Below, one piece after another: positions 28,201 to 37,155 of a DNA stretch of 64,000 bases. The stretch comes from Nocardiopsis coralli (GTDB lineage: Bacteria; Actinomycetota; Actinomycetes; Streptosporangiales; Streptosporangiaceae), in NCBI RefSeq assembly GCF_014892575.1, contig NZ_JADBGI010000006.1, forward strand, positions 1-64,000, written 5' to 3'. A model generated the notes under the pieces. It saw nothing but the letters and a program-made list of their open reading frames with translations, was not told the DNA's origin and did not search any database. Positions within the stretch are counted from its first letter, which is position 1, and every line of letters begins with the position of its first letter. Both the position numbers and the translations under genes were made by a program.

Positions 28201-29561
28201 AACCCGGCGAGGTCGTGGCCGCCCTGGACCGCCACCCCGACGTCGCTCACAGCACCGTGGTCGTGCACGGCGACGACCCCGCCACCCGCCGCCTGGTCGC
28301 CTACGTCGTCGGACACGGCGGCAGCGACCCGACCGCCGACTCGCTGCGCGCCCACCTGGCGCACACCCTGCCCGAGCACATGGTTCCGGCCCAGTTCGTC
28401 GCCATGGCCGCGCTGCCGCTCACCCCGAACGGCAAGCTCGACCGCGACGCCCTGCCGGAACCGGAGACCGTGGACACCGGAATCCGGGGCCTGCCACGGG
28501 GGCCGCGGGAGGAGCAGGCGTGCGCACTGTTCGCCGAGGCGCTCGGACGCGCGCGGGTCGGCGTGCACGACAACTTCTTCGAACTGGGCGGGCACTCGAT
28601 GCTCGTGCCCGGGCTCGTCGACCGGCTCTCGGAGGTGCTCGGGAGCGACGTCGGTGTGGCCACGCTCTTCCGCGCCCCGACCGTGGCCGCCCTGCTGGCG
28701 GTCGTGGACGGGGCCGGCGACGGGGTCTCCGGCGAGGACGGGCTCGGCCGGGTCCTGGCCCTGCGACCCGGCGGCACCCGCACGCCGCTGTTCTGCGTGC
28801 ACCCCGCCGGCGGGCTGGCCTGGCCCTACGCCGGGCTGCTGCGCCGACTGCGCCCCGACCAGCCGGTCTACGGGCTCCAGTCGCCCGCGGTCGAACCGGG
28901 CGGCACCACGACCGGCCGCAGCATCGAGGACCTGGCCGAGGACTACATCGCGCACATGCGCAAGGTCCAGCCCGAGGGCCCGTACCGGCTGCTCGGGTGG
29001 TCGTTCGGCGGCCTCCTCGCGCAGGCCGTGGCCGCACGCCTGCACCGGGAGGGCGACCGCGTCGACCTGCTCGCGGTGATGGACGGGTTCCCCGCGGGCC
29101 AGGAGGACAACGACGGCTTCGCCGGACGGCCGGAGCTGCTCGCCGCGTACCTGGAAGCGCTCGGTGTGCCCGCTGCGGCCGACGCGGAGCTGGACGCCGA
29201 CGGGCTCCTGGAGGCGCTCGCACACCACGGCCACCCGCTGGCCGGCCTCACCCCGGAGACGGTCGACGCCCTGGCGCGCGGGTTCAGCCACCACGCAGAC
29301 CTCCTGCGCCGGCACACACCTGACGTCCACCACGGCGACCTGCTGTTCTTCACCGCCACGGAGGGCAAGGGGCCCGGCGCCCCCGATGCCGGAACGTGGC
29401 GGCCGTACGTCACCGGGACGGTCGAGGACCACCCGGTGCAGACCACGCACTCGGCGATGACCGGTGCCCCGGCCCTGGACCGCATCGCGCCGGTCCTGGC
29501 CGAGCGCCTGGAACCAGCCACCACCGCACTCCACGCGGACCGACGGAAGGACCAGCCATGA
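19248..29561 (+). CDS. Trimodular NRPS, C-A-T-C-A-T-C-A-T-TE
   Basis: A 3437-aa assembly line. C1 (about 10-450; HHLLLDG near 140) resembles the starter C domain of EntF, which accepts an aryl or acyl group from a carrier. A1 ([10 protein letters not shown] near 607; [10 protein letters not shown]) and T1 (LGGHSLT near 993) follow. Module 2: C2 HHIAADG near 1179, A2 near 1658, T2 near 2054. Module 3: C3 HHVAGDAWS near 2238, with Ala for the usual Gly; A3 near 2721; T3 near 3112. The TE has GWSFGG near 3249 and looks EntF-like. There is no epimerase or Cy domain. A2 and A3 share an identical 69-nt tract. ATG 19248 is preceded by GGAG at a long distance; ATG 19218 is an alternative. The product should be an acylated tripeptide or its oligomer. 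Confidence 0.93.
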   Translation: MQTPSTSRRLPLTAAQKGLWYAQQLDPGNPLYNIAEYVELRGDLDVERFTQAVRSMVLETEALHLVFGEDEDGPWQRVEPPDDWHMPVVDLRGEDDPDAAVHARMREDLDSVHVSEGGPLFSEVLFLLPDDRHICYQRVHHLLLDGYSAMVLLGRITEHYDAMAAGGEASPASHGSLADLLEEEAEHTGSDQDEADRAFWAEYLQDGPGDDDHGAVGLAGEPRRIPTRLHRATSSIPAERMGALRKVAAGERTGPHAAVLAATAAYVHRATGARDVVLGLPVAARRTALARSVPSMLSNIVPLRIAVDPGQSLRSLVGQVAVRTREVLRHQRTRYEELRRFVPRGGRLTGPSVNIMPVGRELTFAGLPATAHNLSVGPVEDMSLVVHGITADQDVRVDLDGSTDLYTRADLDSHQRRLLSAVETLAHAPDTTVGTMPRLLPGERPELLDSARGHTRETGEHTVVDAFADRAAERPDAVAVSAEDGSLTFAELDLHSDRLARLLSSRGAGPGTVVAARLPRTTAFPVAVLATLKSGAAHLPLDPDHPEARLAGMAEDARPVLTVAVAETAPPEPHPDGVLLLDDPATRALGDRASDAPVHGPRPEDAAYVIHTSGSTGRPKGVLVGHAALYNLFLDHRERLFEPTRERLGRRARAALTAGTSFDASWDPILWMIDGHTVHLVGDRLRRDPEALVAHLDESGTDAVETTPSFVRALLPAGLLDTGLSVLALGGEAVDADLWTTLARSPIHAVNLYGPTEATVDSLTAPVTDGTAPHLGAPVANTSAHVLDASMEPVPAGAVGELYLSGAQLADGYLNRSALTASRFVADPFSGDGSRLYRTGDLVLRARNGSLEFAGRADEQVKIRGFRVEPGEVRAVLEQHPDVERAAVAVDGEGALARLVGYLVGGADPDAVTAHARAHLPAHEVPAALVALDTLPLTPSGKLDRSSLPAPESPATGSRAPRTEREAALCTLFAEALGLETVGAEDDFFALGGHSLTASRLALRIRAELGLAVAVRDLFEFPSPASLAAEAREAGTGEGGRTTAPVLRPRVRPPEVPLAPAQQRLWFVNRLDPSAGTYNIPVALRVRGDLDTDALFGAVHDLVDRHEPLRTVHPWGTDGPVQDVRSTDLDAATVRCTEDTLPRLLANESSRGFDLTTETPLRVRLFRLAEDEAVLLLVVHHIAADGWSLAPLGRDLATAYTARTGDTEAFDALPELAVQYADHALHQHELLGSEDDPASPSAQQLAHWRQALAGVPEETTLPHDRPRPPEPERGAGHVALTVGAGTHRALADLARSRGVSPFMVLHAALAALLSRLGGDEDVVVGTPVAGRGDGTLDELVGFFVNTLALRTDLSGDPTFLELLDRVRDADLAAFQNQDVPFDRVVEEAAPARSTARHPLFQTMLSLQNTPGADLHLPGCTVRTEPGATTGTAKFDLSFDLAEADDPGSGLTGHLEFDADLFDHDTAGTIADRYAHLLDALVNDPERPVHIHELRTDGEIAREEAEEARARGTVPAGTVVDRFREQVRATPGATAVTADDARLDFAALDTRVRAVSRRLAEAGVGRGDVVAVALPRSTDTVAALLGVLAAGAVHMPVDAAHPAERIAGLIDEAAPACVITNRASPVDLPEGTPRLDLDAPVPCTPGAALPEPPRPEDPAYLIHTSGSTGRPKGVQVSHRALNNLLHSHVEHVFTPQAERLGRRLRFAHTAGVAFDASWDPILWMVAGHELHVVPDRVRREPDALADHLRGERVDGIEVTPSLAGQLAHAGLFGAADGPSLVALGGEAVPPRLWRQLRETDGVFALNLYGPTEATVDSLIARSDEEDDPVIGRPVANTGARVLDSRLRPVPSGVVGELHLTGAGLADGYRGRPGLTAERFVADPAADDGSRMYRTGDLAVRRPDGVLRYVGRADDQVKVRGFRVEPGDVEAAVAAHPDVAQAAVVATGADSADARLVAYVVRGGADRIDPESVRDGAAERLPEHMVPAAVVELDAFPLTPNGKLDQRALPEPAHTGGRGRAPRSGDENTLCSLFAETLEVPEVGIDDSFFDLGGHSLLATRLIARIRTVLGVELQVRTLFQAPTVARLARHLGTGDRAQTPLRPAAHRPERVPLSHAQRRLWFLNRMDPEAADYNIVMALRLTGPVDVAALRRALGDLTARHESLRTVFPEVDGTPYQHVLGPPEEDDRLRVRRAADEDGMHARARELAVRGFDLRTDRPLRAELVRRTDEDHLLVVVVHHVAGDAWSTLPLARDLSTAYAARCDGSHPRWSALPVQYADYALWQRSLLGDEDDPDSLLSRQLGFWSGRLAGLPSELRLPTDRPRPATSRQRAGSVPVHIGRDLHRRLLELARGSSASLFMVLHAALAALHTRLGAGEDIVVGSPVAGRTDDALDDLVGFFVNTLVLRTDTSGNPSFTDLVQRVRDEWLAAYAHQEVPFERVVEHLAPERVLGRHPLFQTMLALQNTQEAVVDLPGLDVHAEDVDDGAEAKFDLLFTLGERTDDLAAPDGIDGTLAHNAELFDESTARDLARRFVLVLEAAAQAPSAPLGRLDVLAPGERSDLLESGRGPDRGQPAGTVVELFDARAEETPGATAVVHGDQHVDFAGLRDRSQQLADALSGGGVGPGDTVAVLLPRGIRTVSTLLGVLRSGAAYLPVDTAYPDGRIAQMLADADPCLVAADAGTEEHVPDGHRVLRVDLPLPESVPGPMVPGPGPAGGDDTAYVIYTSGSTGRPKGVEVEHRSLTNLYGQHDDALFAPAAAHLGRRLRVAHTAGVAFDASWDPILWMVAGHELHVLDDTLRRDPRAMAAHLRDAGIDALEATPSYVRQLMAEGLLEGDGGPSVVALGGEAVDQELWADLRARPGLHAHNFYGPTEATVDSVVARMEDRAEPTIGRPVANSSVYVLDGGLQPVPVGALGELYLSGAGLARGYRGRPALTGSAFVADPFAGAGARMYRTGDLVRWASDGHLEFVGRADDQVKIRGFRIEPGEVVAALDRHPDVAHSTVVVHGDDPATRRLVAYVVGHGGSDPTADSLRAHLAHTLPEHMVPAQFVAMAALPLTPNGKLDRDALPEPETVDTGIRGLPRGPREEQACALFAEALGRARVGVHDNFFELGGHSMLVPGLVDRLSEVLGSDVGVATLFRAPTVAALLAVVDGAGDGVSGEDGLGRVLALRPGGTRTPLFCVHPAGGLAWPYAGLLRRLRPDQPVYGLQSPAVEPGGTTTGRSIEDLAEDYIAHMRKVQPEGPYRLLGWSFGGLLAQAVAARLHREGDRVDLLAVMDGFPAGQEDNDGFAGRPELLAAYLEALGVPAAADAELDADGLLEALAHHGHPLAGLTPETVDALARGFSHHADLLRRHTPDVHHGDLLFFTATEGKGPGAPDAGTWRPYVTGTVEDHPVQTTHSAMTGAPALDRIAPVLAERLEPATTALHADRRKDQP
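24372..24440 (+). repeat. 69-nt tract in A2 identical to A3
   Basis: This tract covers the A4 core and part of the substrate pocket of A2. It is identical, third codon positions included, to 27558-27626 in A3. The flanks diverge at once downstream, and the matching part of A1 differs at several sites. This is the pattern left by recent gene conversion. Confidence 0.9.
27558..27626 (+). repeat. 69-nt tract in A3 identical to A2
   Basis: Partner of 24372-24440. Both encode the [11 protein letters not shown] segment of the A4 region and the following VAGHELHV, so A2 and A3 share this part of the binding pocket. Confidence 0.9.
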
Positions 29562-29767
29562 CCAACCCCTTCGACACCGACGACGGCAGTTTCCTCGTAC
29601 TCGTCAACGACGACGGCCAGCACTCCCTGTGGCCCGGGTTCCTCCCGGTCCCCACCGGGTGGGCGCTGATCCACGGGCCCGACGACAAGCAGCCCTGCCT
29701 GGACTTCATCGACGAGAACTGGACCGACCTGCGTCCCCGCCGGCACCGCGAGCTCGACCGCGCCTGA
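29558..29767 (+). CDS. mbtH: MbtH-like NRPS accessory protein
   Basis: A 69-aa MbtH family protein that binds A domains and supports their folding and activity. The signature pieces are all present: [15 protein letters not shown] and ENWTDLRP. Its ATG overlaps the NRPS stop (ATGA), so the two are translationally coupled. This is the only MbtH in the window, so it should serve all three A domains. Confidence 0.95.
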   Translation: MTNPFDTDDGSFLVLVNDDGQHSLWPGFLPVPTGWALIHGPDDKQPCLDFIDENWTDLRPRRHRELDRA

Positions 29768-29798
29768 CCGGAACACGGGGACACCACAGGGGAGGGAC

Positions 29799-30836
29799 AT
29801 GAACACCGACCACGACCCGCCCGGGCCGGAGGCCGCCGCGCCGGCGGTCCGGGTCCGCGGGCTCACCAAGACCTTCGGCGGCCACAGGGCGCTGAAGGGG
29901 ATCGACCTGGACGTGCCCGCGGGCCACGTCCTCGCCCTCCTGGGCCCCAACGGAGCGGGCAAGACCACGGCGGTCCGGGCCATCACCACCCTCACCCGGC
30001 CCGACGCCGGCACGGTCGAGGTGGCCGGGCACGACCTGCGCAGGAACCCCGGGGGCGTGCGCGCCAGCCTGGGCCTGTCCGGGCAGTACGCCGCCGTCGA
30101 CGAACGCCTCACCGGGCACGAGAACCTGCGCATGGTCGCGATGCTCTACGGCATGGGCCGCAAGGAGGCCCGCCGCCGTTCGTGGGAGCTGCTGCGCCGG
30201 TTCCGTCTGGACGACGTCGCGCACCGCCGCGCCGGCCACTACTCCGGGGGCATGCGCCGCCGCCTCGACCTCGCCGGGGCGCTCATCGCCGACCCGTCCG
30301 TGGTCGTGCTCGACGAACCCACCACCGGCCTCGACCCGCGCGGACGCATGGACACCTGGGAGGTCATCGGCGGGCTCGTCTCCGGCGGCACCAGCGTCCT
30401 GCTCACCACCCAGTACCTGGAGGAGGCCGACCAGCTCGCCGACAGCATCGCCGTCATCGACCGGGGCGAGGTCATCGCCCGCGGTACCGCTGACGAGCTC
30501 AAGACGCGTGTGGGCGGCGAGCGCCTCGAACTGGTCGTGGAACACGCCGCCGACCTGGAGACCGCCCGCGCCGCCCTGCTGGTCGCCGGTTCCGGACCGC
30601 CCGACAGCGACCCGCAGGCCCGGCGCGCGCGGGCCGCGGTGACCAACGGCCGCAAGGCCCTCGGGGACGTGCTCACCGCCCTCGACGAACAGGGGGTACC
30701 CGTGCTCGACGTGGCCCTGTGCCGCCCGACCCTCGACGACGTGTTCCTGGAACTGACCGGACACCACACCGGGGACGACGGGGCGGACGCCGGCCCCGAC
30801 GCCGGCGCCGACCACGGCGGGGAGGCCCGGCCATGA
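29799..30836 (+). CDS. DrrA-type ABC exporter ATPase
   Basis: A 345-aa ATPase. Walker A GPNGAGKTT is near 49-57, signature YSGGMRRRLDLAGA, Walker B VVVLDEPTTGLDP, and the DrrA-type C-terminal domain ends in LDDVFLELTGHHTG. It follows the MbtH gene by 31 nt with GGAGGG before the ATG, and overlaps the permease start. With the permease it probably exports the NRPS product and may give self-resistance. Confidence 0.92.
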   Translation: MNTDHDPPGPEAAAPAVRVRGLTKTFGGHRALKGIDLDVPAGHVLALLGPNGAGKTTAVRAITTLTRPDAGTVEVAGHDLRRNPGGVRASLGLSGQYAAVDERLTGHENLRMVAMLYGMGRKEARRRSWELLRRFRLDDVAHRRAGHYSGGMRRRLDLAGALIADPSVVVLDEPTTGLDPRGRMDTWEVIGGLVSGGTSVLLTTQYLEEADQLADSIAVIDRGEVIARGTADELKTRVGGERLELVVEHAADLETARAALLVAGSGPPDSDPQARRARAAVTNGRKALGDVLTALDEQGVPVLDVALCRPTLDDVFLELTGHHTGDDGADAGPDAGADHGGEARP

Positions 30837-31621
30837 CCCTGCTCCGCGAAGGGGGTGTCGTCGCCTGGCGCAACCTCCTCAACATCCGCCGCAACCCCGG
30901 CTCCCTGGTGACGGGGGTCGTGCAGCCGGTCATGTTCGTGCTGCTGCTCGCCTACGTCTTCGGGGGCAGCCTCGGCGGGGACGCCTACCGGGAGTTCCTC
31001 GTCGCGGGGATCCTCGTGCAGACCCTGACCTTCGGCACGTCCCTGACCGCGATCGGGCTCGCCAACGACCTGCACAAGGGGCTCGTGGACCGGTTCCGTT
31101 CGCTGCCCATGTCCCGGATGGCGGTGATCCTGGGACGCACCACCTCCGACCTGGCGGTGAGCGCCCTGTCCGTCGTGGTCATCGTGGTGTGCGGGCTGCT
31201 CATCGGATGGCGGGTGAACGGGACCCTGACCGAGGCGCTCGCGGCGTTCGGCCTCCTGCTGCTCTTCGCGTTCGCGGTCTCGTGGATCGGCGCGGTCATC
31301 GGCCTGACCGCCCGGAGCGTCGAGGTCGCCCAGAGCCTGGGGCTGATCTGGCTGTTCCCGGTCACGTTCGTCTCGGGCGCGTTCGTGTCGATCTCCGCGA
31401 TGCCCGCACCGTTGGCTGCCGTCGCCGAGTGGAACCCGGTCACCGCGACCGCGACGGCGGCCCGGGAGCTCTTCGGCAACGCTCCCCCGCCCGGGCTCGC
31501 CCCGCCCGAGGGGTGGCCGGCCGAGAACGCGCTGCTGTACTCGTTGCTCAGCTCCCTGGTGATCATCGTGCTCTTCGCGAGCATCGCCCTGGTGCAGTAC
31601 CGGCGCATCAACCGCCGGTGA
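30833..31621 (+). CDS. DrrB-type ABC-2 exporter permease
   Basis: A 262-aa membrane protein with about six transmembrane segments. The pieces VVQPVMFVLLLAYVFGG, GLVDRFRSLPMSR and NPVTATATAARELF are characteristic of DrrB/ABC-2 permeases. The ATG overlaps the ATPase stop (ATGA), so NRPS, MbtH and exporter form one operon. Its last 14 nt overlap the convergent ATPase gene on the other strand. Confidence 0.92.
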   Translation: MTLLREGGVVAWRNLLNIRRNPGSLVTGVVQPVMFVLLLAYVFGGSLGGDAYREFLVAGILVQTLTFGTSLTAIGLANDLHKGLVDRFRSLPMSRMAVILGRTTSDLAVSALSVVVIVVCGLLIGWRVNGTLTEALAAFGLLLLFAFAVSWIGAVIGLTARSVEVAQSLGLIWLFPVTFVSGAFVSISAMPAPLAAVAEWNPVTATATAARELFGNAPPPGLAPPEGWPAENALLYSLLSSLVIIVLFASIALVQYRRINRR

Positions 31622-32363
31622 GGCGTGGCCCGGCCGCCCTGTGGCCCAGCAGCGCGGCGTAACCCTGCTCGAGGTCGCGGCCGTCCGGGGCCGCCCGGGC
31701 CAGCGCGGACGCGGGGCCGGTGAAGGCGACCGTCCCCGCGTCGAGCAGGCAGACGCGGTCGCAGAGTCGGGCGGCGTCGTCCAGGGCGTGGGTGGAGAGC
31801 ACGACGGTGGTCTCCCGGGCGAGGCCGGCGACCAGTCCCCGGAACCGGTGCCGGTGCACAGGGTCGAGCCCCGAGGTCGGTTCGTCCAGCACGAGCAGCC
31901 GGGGGCCGCCGATCAGGGCCTGCGCGAGCCCGGCCCGCTGCAGCGCGCCGGCGGACAGGGCGGCGGCGCGGGTGCGGGCCTGCGGGCCCAGGTCGAGCCG
32001 TTCGAACACCCCGTCCACGCTCGCGGCCCTCGAGCGTGCGTCGGGGGCGCCCTTGAGCAGCGCCGTGTTGTCGAGGTTCTCCCGCACGGTCAGGTGCGGG
32101 TAGAGCCCCGGTTCCTGCGGCATGTACCCGACCAAGCGGCGCACGGCCCGCCTGCCCCGGCCGGTACGCAGGTCGTGCCCGCCCACGGTGAGGGTCCCCG
32201 AGCGCGGCCGGAGCAGGCCTGACACCAGCCGCAGGAACGTGGTCTTGCCTGCGCCGTTGGGTCCCAACAGGCCGAACACCCCGCCCCGCACGTCGAGGTC
32301 GATCCCGTCCAGCGCGGCCCGGCCCCAGTAGCGGTACCGCAGTCCGGTCGCGGTGATCTGCAT
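31608..32363 (-). CDS. ABC ATPase of the sigma/anti-sigma operon
   Basis: A 251-aa ATPase. Walker A GPNGAGKTTF is near 35-44, Walker B LLVLDEPTSGLDP, and the switch region is LSTHALDD. The signature LSAGALQRAGLA departs from LSGGQ. It is the third gene of an operon with an ECF sigma factor and a membrane anti-sigma protein. No separate permease is present, so the multi-span anti-sigma protein may itself be the membrane partner. The 3' end overlaps the convergent exporter permease by 14 nt. Confidence 0.85.
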   Translation of the reverse strand: MQITATGLRYRYWGRAALDGIDLDVRGGVFGLLGPNGAGKTTFLRLVSGLLRPRSGTLTVGGHDLRTGRGRRAVRRLVGYMPQEPGLYPHLTVRENLDNTALLKGAPDARSRAASVDGVFERLDLGPQARTRAAALSAGALQRAGLAQALIGGPRLLVLDEPTSGLDPVHRHRFRGLVAGLARETTVVLSTHALDDAARLCDRVCLLDAGTVAFTGPASALARAAPDGRDLEQGYAALLGHRAAGPRLTGG

Positions 32364-32374
32364 GTTCGGACCCC

Positions 32375-33298
32375 TCAACCCGCGCTGCGGCCGGGCCGGG
32401 CGACCAGCCACGCGGCGCCGGCCAGCGCCAGGGCCGCGACCGCCGACGCCGCCGCGAGGTCGGACCACAGCGGCGCGGCGACCGCCGTGACCGGACTCTC
32501 CGCCGGGCCCCACCGGAGCACGACCACGGCCACCGCCCAGGACACACCCCCGAGCACGAGCCCCACCGCGGGTGAACGCCACACGGTCCCGAATACGGTC
32601 AGCGCCGCGCCCAGCAACGCGGGCGGGAACCAGGAACCCACGAGGTCGGGGAAGGCCCCTGCGCCGGGCAGCGCCCCGGCCAGCGCCGAGACCCCGGCAC
32701 CCAGCGCGAGCACCGTGCCGAGCACCAGCACCAGGCGGGCGCACCACACGGCCAACGGTGGTACGAGCACCGCGTGGAGCGCCTCCTTGCCGGGGTCCCT
32801 GCCCGGGTCGCTCGCCACCAGCCCGGCGACCGTGACCAGGCCGACCGTCACCGCCTCCACGTACGGCGCGGCCGGGACAACGGGGAGCAGGAGCAGCGCC
32901 AGGGCCAGCACGGCGAACCCGGCGACCACCGCCGAGGCCAGGGCGGCCGGGACGAGGCGGGCCTGCCGCAGGGTCACCGCCGCGGCCAGCCGTGCCGCAC
33001 GCGCGGGGCCGACCCGGGGCGCGGGCACCGGCTCGGGTCGGGGTTCTGGTTCGGGGACGGCCCGTTGCGCCAGGCGCGGGGCGATCAGGGCGTCGAAGGA
33101 CGGCACCGCGGGCGGCGGTTCCTGGTGCTCCTGTGTGCGTAGGACCGTGGCGATCCGGGCCTGCGCACGCACCCGGTTCCCGCAGTCCGCGCACCCGGCC
33201 AGGTGGGACCGCTGCTCGGCGGACAGGTCCGGCGCGTCCGTCCCGCTCGCGGCGGCCCGGGTCACGGCCTCGTCGTCCACGTGCCGGTCGTGCTCCAT
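32375..33298 (-). CDS. Transmembrane anti-sigma factor, zinc-finger type
   Basis: A 307-aa protein. The N-terminal cytosolic part has a ZAS-like motif, HLAGCADC near 32-39, that would hold zinc and bind the sigma factor. A Pro/Arg-rich linker (about 62-100) leads to about six hydrophobic segments covering the rest. Most ZAS anti-sigma proteins have one transmembrane helix, so this long membrane domain is unusual and looks like an ABC-2-type permease module. The ATG starts one base after the sigma stop, and the ATPase gene follows 11 nt later. Confidence 0.75.
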   Translation of the reverse strand: MEHDRHVDDEAVTRAAASGTDAPDLSAEQRSHLAGCADCGNRVRAQARIATVLRTQEHQEPPPAVPSFDALIAPRLAQRAVPEPEPRPEPVPAPRVGPARAARLAAAVTLRQARLVPAALASAVVAGFAVLALALLLLPVVPAAPYVEAVTVGLVTVAGLVASDPGRDPGKEALHAVLVPPLAVWCARLVLVLGTVLALGAGVSALAGALPGAGAFPDLVGSWFPPALLGAALTVFGTVWRSPAVGLVLGGVSWAVAVVVLRWGPAESPVTAVAAPLWSDLAAASAVAALALAGAAWLVARPGRSAG

Positions 33299-33299
33299 G

Positions 33300-33842
33300 T
33301 CAGCTCACCCACTCCCCCGGAAGCTGCGCGGCCAGTATCCGCCGCGCCTTGGCCATTCGGCTCTTGACCGTTCCCACCGGAACCCCCACCACTTCGGCGA
33401 TGTCGGCGTAGGGCAGCTCCTCGACGAGGGCGAGCACGACGACGTCGCGGTGGGTCTCCGGCAGCCGGCCGATCGCCGCGAGGATCGTGTCGTGCCCGGC
33501 CGAGGCCAGGACCTCGCCCTCGACGTCGGCGCTCTCGTCCACCGGCTCGGGGGCCTCGTCGTACTCGACGGTCGGGGGATCGCGGCGCCGCAGCCGGTTG
33601 TGCGCCTGGCGCCGGGCCACCCCGAGGATCCAGGCGCGTACCGAGGAGGCGCCCCGGTAACCGTGGGCGGAGGTCCAGACGGCGATCCAGGTCTCCTGCA
33701 GGATCTCCTCGGCCGTGCCCGCGTCGGAGGTCAACCGCCGCAGCAGCCGGAGCACGGCCGCGGCGTGGCGCTCGTACAGGGCACGCAGCGCATGATCGTC
33801 CCCGGCCCCGACCCGCTCGAGCAGGCGGCCGTCACCGTCCAC
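33300..33842 (-). CDS. ECF sigma factor
   Basis: A 180-aa sigma factor with region 2 (LRALYERHAAAVLRLLRRL ... EEILQETWIAVW), a short acidic linker, and region 4 (IGRLPETHRDVVVLALVEE ... VPVGTVKSRMAKARRIL). There is no region 3. GTG 33842 was chosen because upstream sequence is not sigma-like and a GGGGGTGAGG stretch precedes it; a longer frame opens at 33953. It leads the operon with its presumed anti-sigma factor and an ABC ATPase. Confidence 0.9.
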   Translation of the reverse strand: MDGDGRLLERVGAGDDHALRALYERHAAAVLRLLRRLTSDAGTAEEILQETWIAVWTSAHGYRGASSVRAWILGVARRQAHNRLRRRDPPTVEYDEAPEPVDESADVEGEVLASAGHDTILAAIGRLPETHRDVVVLALVEELPYADIAEVVGVPVGTVKSRMAKARRILAAQLPGEWVS

Positions 33843-33982
33843 GTCCTCACCCCCGGGCTCTGGATCCGCTGGGATCCTACTCCGCCGGGAACGCCCGTGC
33901 TTGTCGAAGTTTTGCCGGGACGAACCCCGGACTGTCGGTGGCGGGGAGCACACTCGTGTGCGTCACCCAAGGAGGCGCCACC

Positions 33983-34774
33983 ATGCTCACCACCAACTAC
34001 CTCGACGGTTCCCCGAGCTGGATCGAACTCAGCACCAGCGACATCGACGGGGCCATGGAGTTCTACGGACGTGTGCTCGGCTGGGAATCGGAGTCCGCGG
34101 GCCCCGACACCGGCGGGTACCGCATGCTGCGGTCGGACGGTGCGGTCGTGGGCGGGGCCGGGCCGCTCATGGCCGACGACCAGCCCGTGGCCTGGGAGAT
34201 CTACTTCACCACCCCCGACGTGCGCACGACCGTGCGCAGGGCCCAGGAGCTGGGCGCCTCCGTGTACGTCGAGCCGATGGACGTCATGGGGCTGGGGCAC
34301 ATGGCCTACCTCGCCGACCCGCAGGGCGGCGGGTTCTCCCTGTGGGAACCGGCGAGCTTCCCGGGGATGGAACGCACCGACGTGCCCGGCTCCCTCATGT
34401 GGACCGAGCTGTGGACCCCCTCCGCGCAGGGGGCGAAGGACTTCTACGGCACGCTCTTCGGCTGGGAGTTCAACGACATGTCCATGGGCGACGGCGCTGT
34501 GTACAGCACCGTGCGCCCGCACGACACCGGTGAGGAGCGCTACTTCGGCGGGGTGATGAACGTCGACCCGGCGGACCTGCCCGCCACCGAGGGCGCCGCC
34601 GACTGGCACCCGGTCTTCCACGTCACCGACTGCGACCGGGCGGCCTCCGCGGTCACCGACGGCGGCGGGCAGGTGTACATGGGCCCGGAGGACGCGACCG
34701 GCGTCGGGCGGATCGCGGTGTGCGCGGACCCGTACTCCGCAGGGTTCGTGCTGCTGACCCCGGACCCCGGGTGA
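33983..34774 (+). CDS. Two-domain VOC (glyoxalase-fold) protein
   Basis: A 263-aa protein with two vicinal-oxygen-chelate domains, about 10-125 and 135-258. Repeated units are WIELSTSDIDGAMEFYGRVLGW-like and WTELWTPSAQGAKDFYGTLFGW-like, with GFSLWEP and GFVLLTP closing each. Such CFP-30/27kDa-type proteins of actinobacteria bind or modify small hydrophobic compounds and include antibiotic-binding members. The ATG follows a full AAGGAGG. It is divergent from the sigma operon. Confidence 0.87.
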   Translation: MLTTNYLDGSPSWIELSTSDIDGAMEFYGRVLGWESESAGPDTGGYRMLRSDGAVVGGAGPLMADDQPVAWEIYFTTPDVRTTVRRAQELGASVYVEPMDVMGLGHMAYLADPQGGGFSLWEPASFPGMERTDVPGSLMWTELWTPSAQGAKDFYGTLFGWEFNDMSMGDGAVYSTVRPHDTGEERYFGGVMNVDPADLPATEGAADWHPVFHVTDCDRAASAVTDGGGQVYMGPEDATGVGRIAVCADPYSAGFVLLTPDPG

Positions 34775-34790
34775 CCCGGGCGCCGAGAAC

Positions 34791-34821
34791 GCATGGCGCG
34801 GCCCCTCGGGCCGCGCCATGC
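34791..34821. terminator. Terminator after the VOC gene
   Basis: The arms 34791-34804 and 34808-34821 form a perfect 14-bp stem with loop CTC, 17 nt after the VOC stop. Confidence 0.85.
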
Positions 34822-35094
34822 GCAGGGCCGGCGAGGCACGCAGCTCCGGCGCGCAGCCTCAGCACTTGCCCATGAAGTACAGAAGGACGTCGGTCCCACG
34901 CGCGCCGACGGAACGTGGACCTCACCCCGCACACGTGCGGCTCGACCGGTGCCGAGGAGCCGACGGCGCGCGGTCCCCGGTCCCGGTCCAGGACGCCGGG
35001 CCCGGTGTTCGGAGACCGTCAGCGCGTGCCCCGAGGGCCCTCTCCCCCGGTCCACACGACAGGCCTGTCGACCCCGAGGGCCTATCTGCCCGTG
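34822..35094. other. Intergenic stretch without a recognised gene
   Basis: Both strands were read. The frames are short or Arg/Pro/Gly-rich shadows, without a credible start or family match. One minus-strand frame ends in LLYFMGKC at 34859 but has an in-frame stop 21 codons earlier and no start codon. I see no promoter, repeat or RNA gene. Confidence 0.5.
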
Positions 35095-35448
35095 TCATGC
35101 GCCGGGCAGGGGCGGACCACTGCGATCCCGCACACGCCGTGGCGCCCGGGCGTCCCAGGCCTCGGTGAGGAGCTCGCCGAGCTCCTCACCGCCGACCCGG
35201 TCCAGCCGTACGAGCACCGAGGCGTGCCCGGCGTAGTGGTCGGTGGTGAAGAAGGTGTCCGGAGCGCTGTCCAGCAATACCTGCTTCTCCCCCTGGTCGG
35301 CCCGCCAGCAGACGAGCACACCCGGTTCCTCGTGCATGCGCGCGAAGATCCGGCCGCCCGCGTAGAAGGCCGGGGTCCCGTAACAGGGCTTCTCCGTCAC
35401 CTCGGGCAGGCCCATCGCCAGCCGCCGCACGTCGTCCTCGGTACTCAC
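35095..35448 (-). CDS. YjbR/MmcQ-family protein
   Basis: A 117-aa double-wing DNA-binding-like fold protein. Diagnostic pieces are LPEVTEKPCYGTPAFYAGGRIFARM, split here around CYGTP, and the C-terminal LTEAWDARAPRRV. The cellular role is unknown for the family. GTG 35448 follows GGAGGAG. It lies just downstream of the ABC-F gene on the same strand, 36 nt away, and may share its message. Confidence 0.85.
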   Translation of the reverse strand: MSTEDDVRRLAMGLPEVTEKPCYGTPAFYAGGRIFARMHEEPGVLVCWRADQGEKQVLLDSAPDTFFTTDHYAGHASVLVRLDRVGGEELGELLTEAWDARAPRRVRDRSGPPLPGA

Positions 35449-35484
35449 GGTGTCTCCTCCCTGTCCGGGGAACTGCTCAGGGTC

Positions 35485-37155
35485 CTACCCCCGAGCGGGG
35501 GCCTGGGCCTGTTCCGGCACCGGTTCGACCGCCAACCGTTCCCAGTCCCCGACGTCGCGCTGCAACTGGCGGTCGTGCGTGGCCAGCACCACCGCGGCGC
35601 CCGTGGCCCGCAAGCCCTCGGTGAGCTCGTCCACCAGCGTGATCGACAGGTGGTTGGTGGGTTCGTCGAGCAGCAGAACGTGCGGGCGCGACGCGAGCAC
35701 GAGCGCCAGGTCGAGGCGGCGCTGCTGCCCCATGGACAGCTCCCGCAGCGGCTTGTTCACGTCCGCGGACGCCAACAGACCCAGGGAACTCAGCGAGAGC
35801 CCCTCCCGGTCCCGCAGCACCCCGTCGCTGACCAGCCGTTCCACGTGTGTCTCGAACACGTGGCGTGCGCTGCGGTCACCGGCGTGCGGGGACTCCTGCG
35901 CCAGCAGCCGCACCCGCGCCGTGCGGGCGGTGTGCACCCGCCCCCGCGTGGGTTCGACCGTGCGGGCCAGGACCTTCAGGAGCGTCGACTTGCCGGCGCC
36001 GTTCGGTCCGGTGACCACGAGCCGCGAGCCCGAGTCCAGCGACACCGTCACCGGCCCGTGCAGGCGGCCCTCCACCGCGACCTCCTCGGCGCGCAGCAGG
36101 GTCACCCCCGAACGTTCGGGCAACTCCGGCATCCGGAACCCCATCGGCGGTGGCGGCATGTCCACCGCGTGCGCCTCCAGGTCCTCACGCCGCCGGTGCA
36201 CGGCACGCACCAGCCCGCCGGCGCGGGTGGCCCGCTGGTGTTTTCCGGTCCCCTTATCCGGACGCCACCCGCTCACGAGCCGGTTCTGCGCCGCGGAGAG
36301 GTCCTGCGCGAGCCTGGCGTGCTCGGCCTGCTGCTTCTCGTACTCGTCGGCCCAGCGCTCGCGTTCGGCGCGCCGGCCCTCCACGTATCCGGCGAACCCG
36401 CCCCCGTACACACGAGGCAACCCGTCGCGGCTGGGGTCGAGGTCCAGGACGGTCGTGGCCACGTCCGACAGCAGAGCACGGTCGTGGCTGACCAGGACGA
36501 CCCCGCCGCTGCGCCCGCGCAAGCTCCGGGTCAGGAAGTCGAGCCCGGCCGCGTCGAGGTGGTTGGTGGGTTCGTCCAGCAGCAGGAAGTCGTGCGCCGC
36601 ACCGAGCAGGCACGCCAGCCGCACCCGGTACCGCTGTCCGACGGAGAGCTCCGTCAGCGGGCGGGAGCGGTCGGTGACGGCGCCGAGGTGCTCCAACGCC
36701 AGGTCCACACGGCGGTCGGCGTCCCACGCGTCGAGGGTCTCGGCGTCGCTCAGGGCCGTTTCGTAGCGTTCCACGGCCGCGGGGTCGCCCCCGGCCAGGC
36801 CCTCCGCGGCGGCGTCGAGCTCGGCCAGGGCGCTGCGGGCGTCGGCGAGCTCGATGTCGACGAGGTCGCCGACGGTGCGGCCCTCGACCACGTCGATCTC
36901 CTGCTCGGCGACGCCCAGGGTCCCGATGCGCCGGACGGTTCCGGTGTCGGGTTCGAGCACCCCGGCGAGGATGTGCAGGAGCGTGGACTTGCCGCGCCCG
37001 TTCTCGCCCACGATCCCCCAACGGGAGCGCGGGGTGACGGTGAGGTCCGCGCCGGACAGCACGGTGCGTCCGCCGCGGTCGATGCCGATGCCCTGCGCGG
37101 TGAGCTGGGCGTTCTCGCCCGCGGGCATGGCTGTTGATCTGAGCCTGAGGGTCAT
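35485..37155 (-). CDS. ABC-F ribosome-protection ATPase (antibiotic resistance type)
   Basis: A 556-aa soluble protein with two ATPase domains and no membrane part. The first has GENGRGKST near 51-59 and LLLDEPTNHLD; the second has GPNGAGKST near 384 and LLLDEPTNHLS. The linker (about 250-335) is charged and contains DKGTGKHQRATRAGG, as in ABC-F factors that enter the ribosome and displace macrolides, lincosamides or pleuromutilins. ATG 37155 is set by GGAGGA placed in a hairpin loop. The long leader with a five-codon peptide fits drug-induced expression. The drug class cannot be told. Confidence 0.9.
   Translation of the reverse strand: MTLRLRSTAMPAGENAQLTAQGIGIDRGGRTVLSGADLTVTPRSRWGIVGENGRGKSTLLHILAGVLEPDTGTVRRIGTLGVAEQEIDVVEGRTVGDLVDIELADARSALAELDAAAEGLAGGDPAAVERYETALSDAETLDAWDADRRVDLALEHLGAVTDRSRPLTELSVGQRYRVRLACLLGAAHDFLLLDEPTNHLDAAGLDFLTRSLRGRSGGVVLVSHDRALLSDVATTVLDLDPSRDGLPRVYGGGFAGYVEGRRAERERWADEYEKQQAEHARLAQDLSAAQNRLVSGWRPDKGTGKHQRATRAGGLVRAVHRRREDLEAHAVDMPPPPMGFRMPELPERSGVTLLRAEEVAVEGRLHGPVTVSLDSGSRLVVTGPNGAGKSTLLKVLARTVEPTRGRVHTARTARVRLLAQESPHAGDRSARHVFETHVERLVSDGVLRDREGLSLSSLGLLASADVNKPLRELSMGQQRRLDLALVLASRPHVLLLDEPTNHLSITLVDELTEGLRATGAAVVLATHDRQLQRDVGDWERLAVEPVPEQAQAPARG

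Noticed and set aside
22623..29534. Very long open frames on the minus strand opposite the NRPS (for example 22623-25406 and 25461-29534)
   Set aside because: They mirror the high-GC codon pattern of the NRPS; their products are low-complexity Gly/Val/Gln-rich with no domains.
34859..34934. Short peptide gene ending LLYFMGKC on the minus strand
   Set aside because: An in-frame stop occurs 21 codons upstream and no ATG, GTG or TTG start lies between with a ribosome site.
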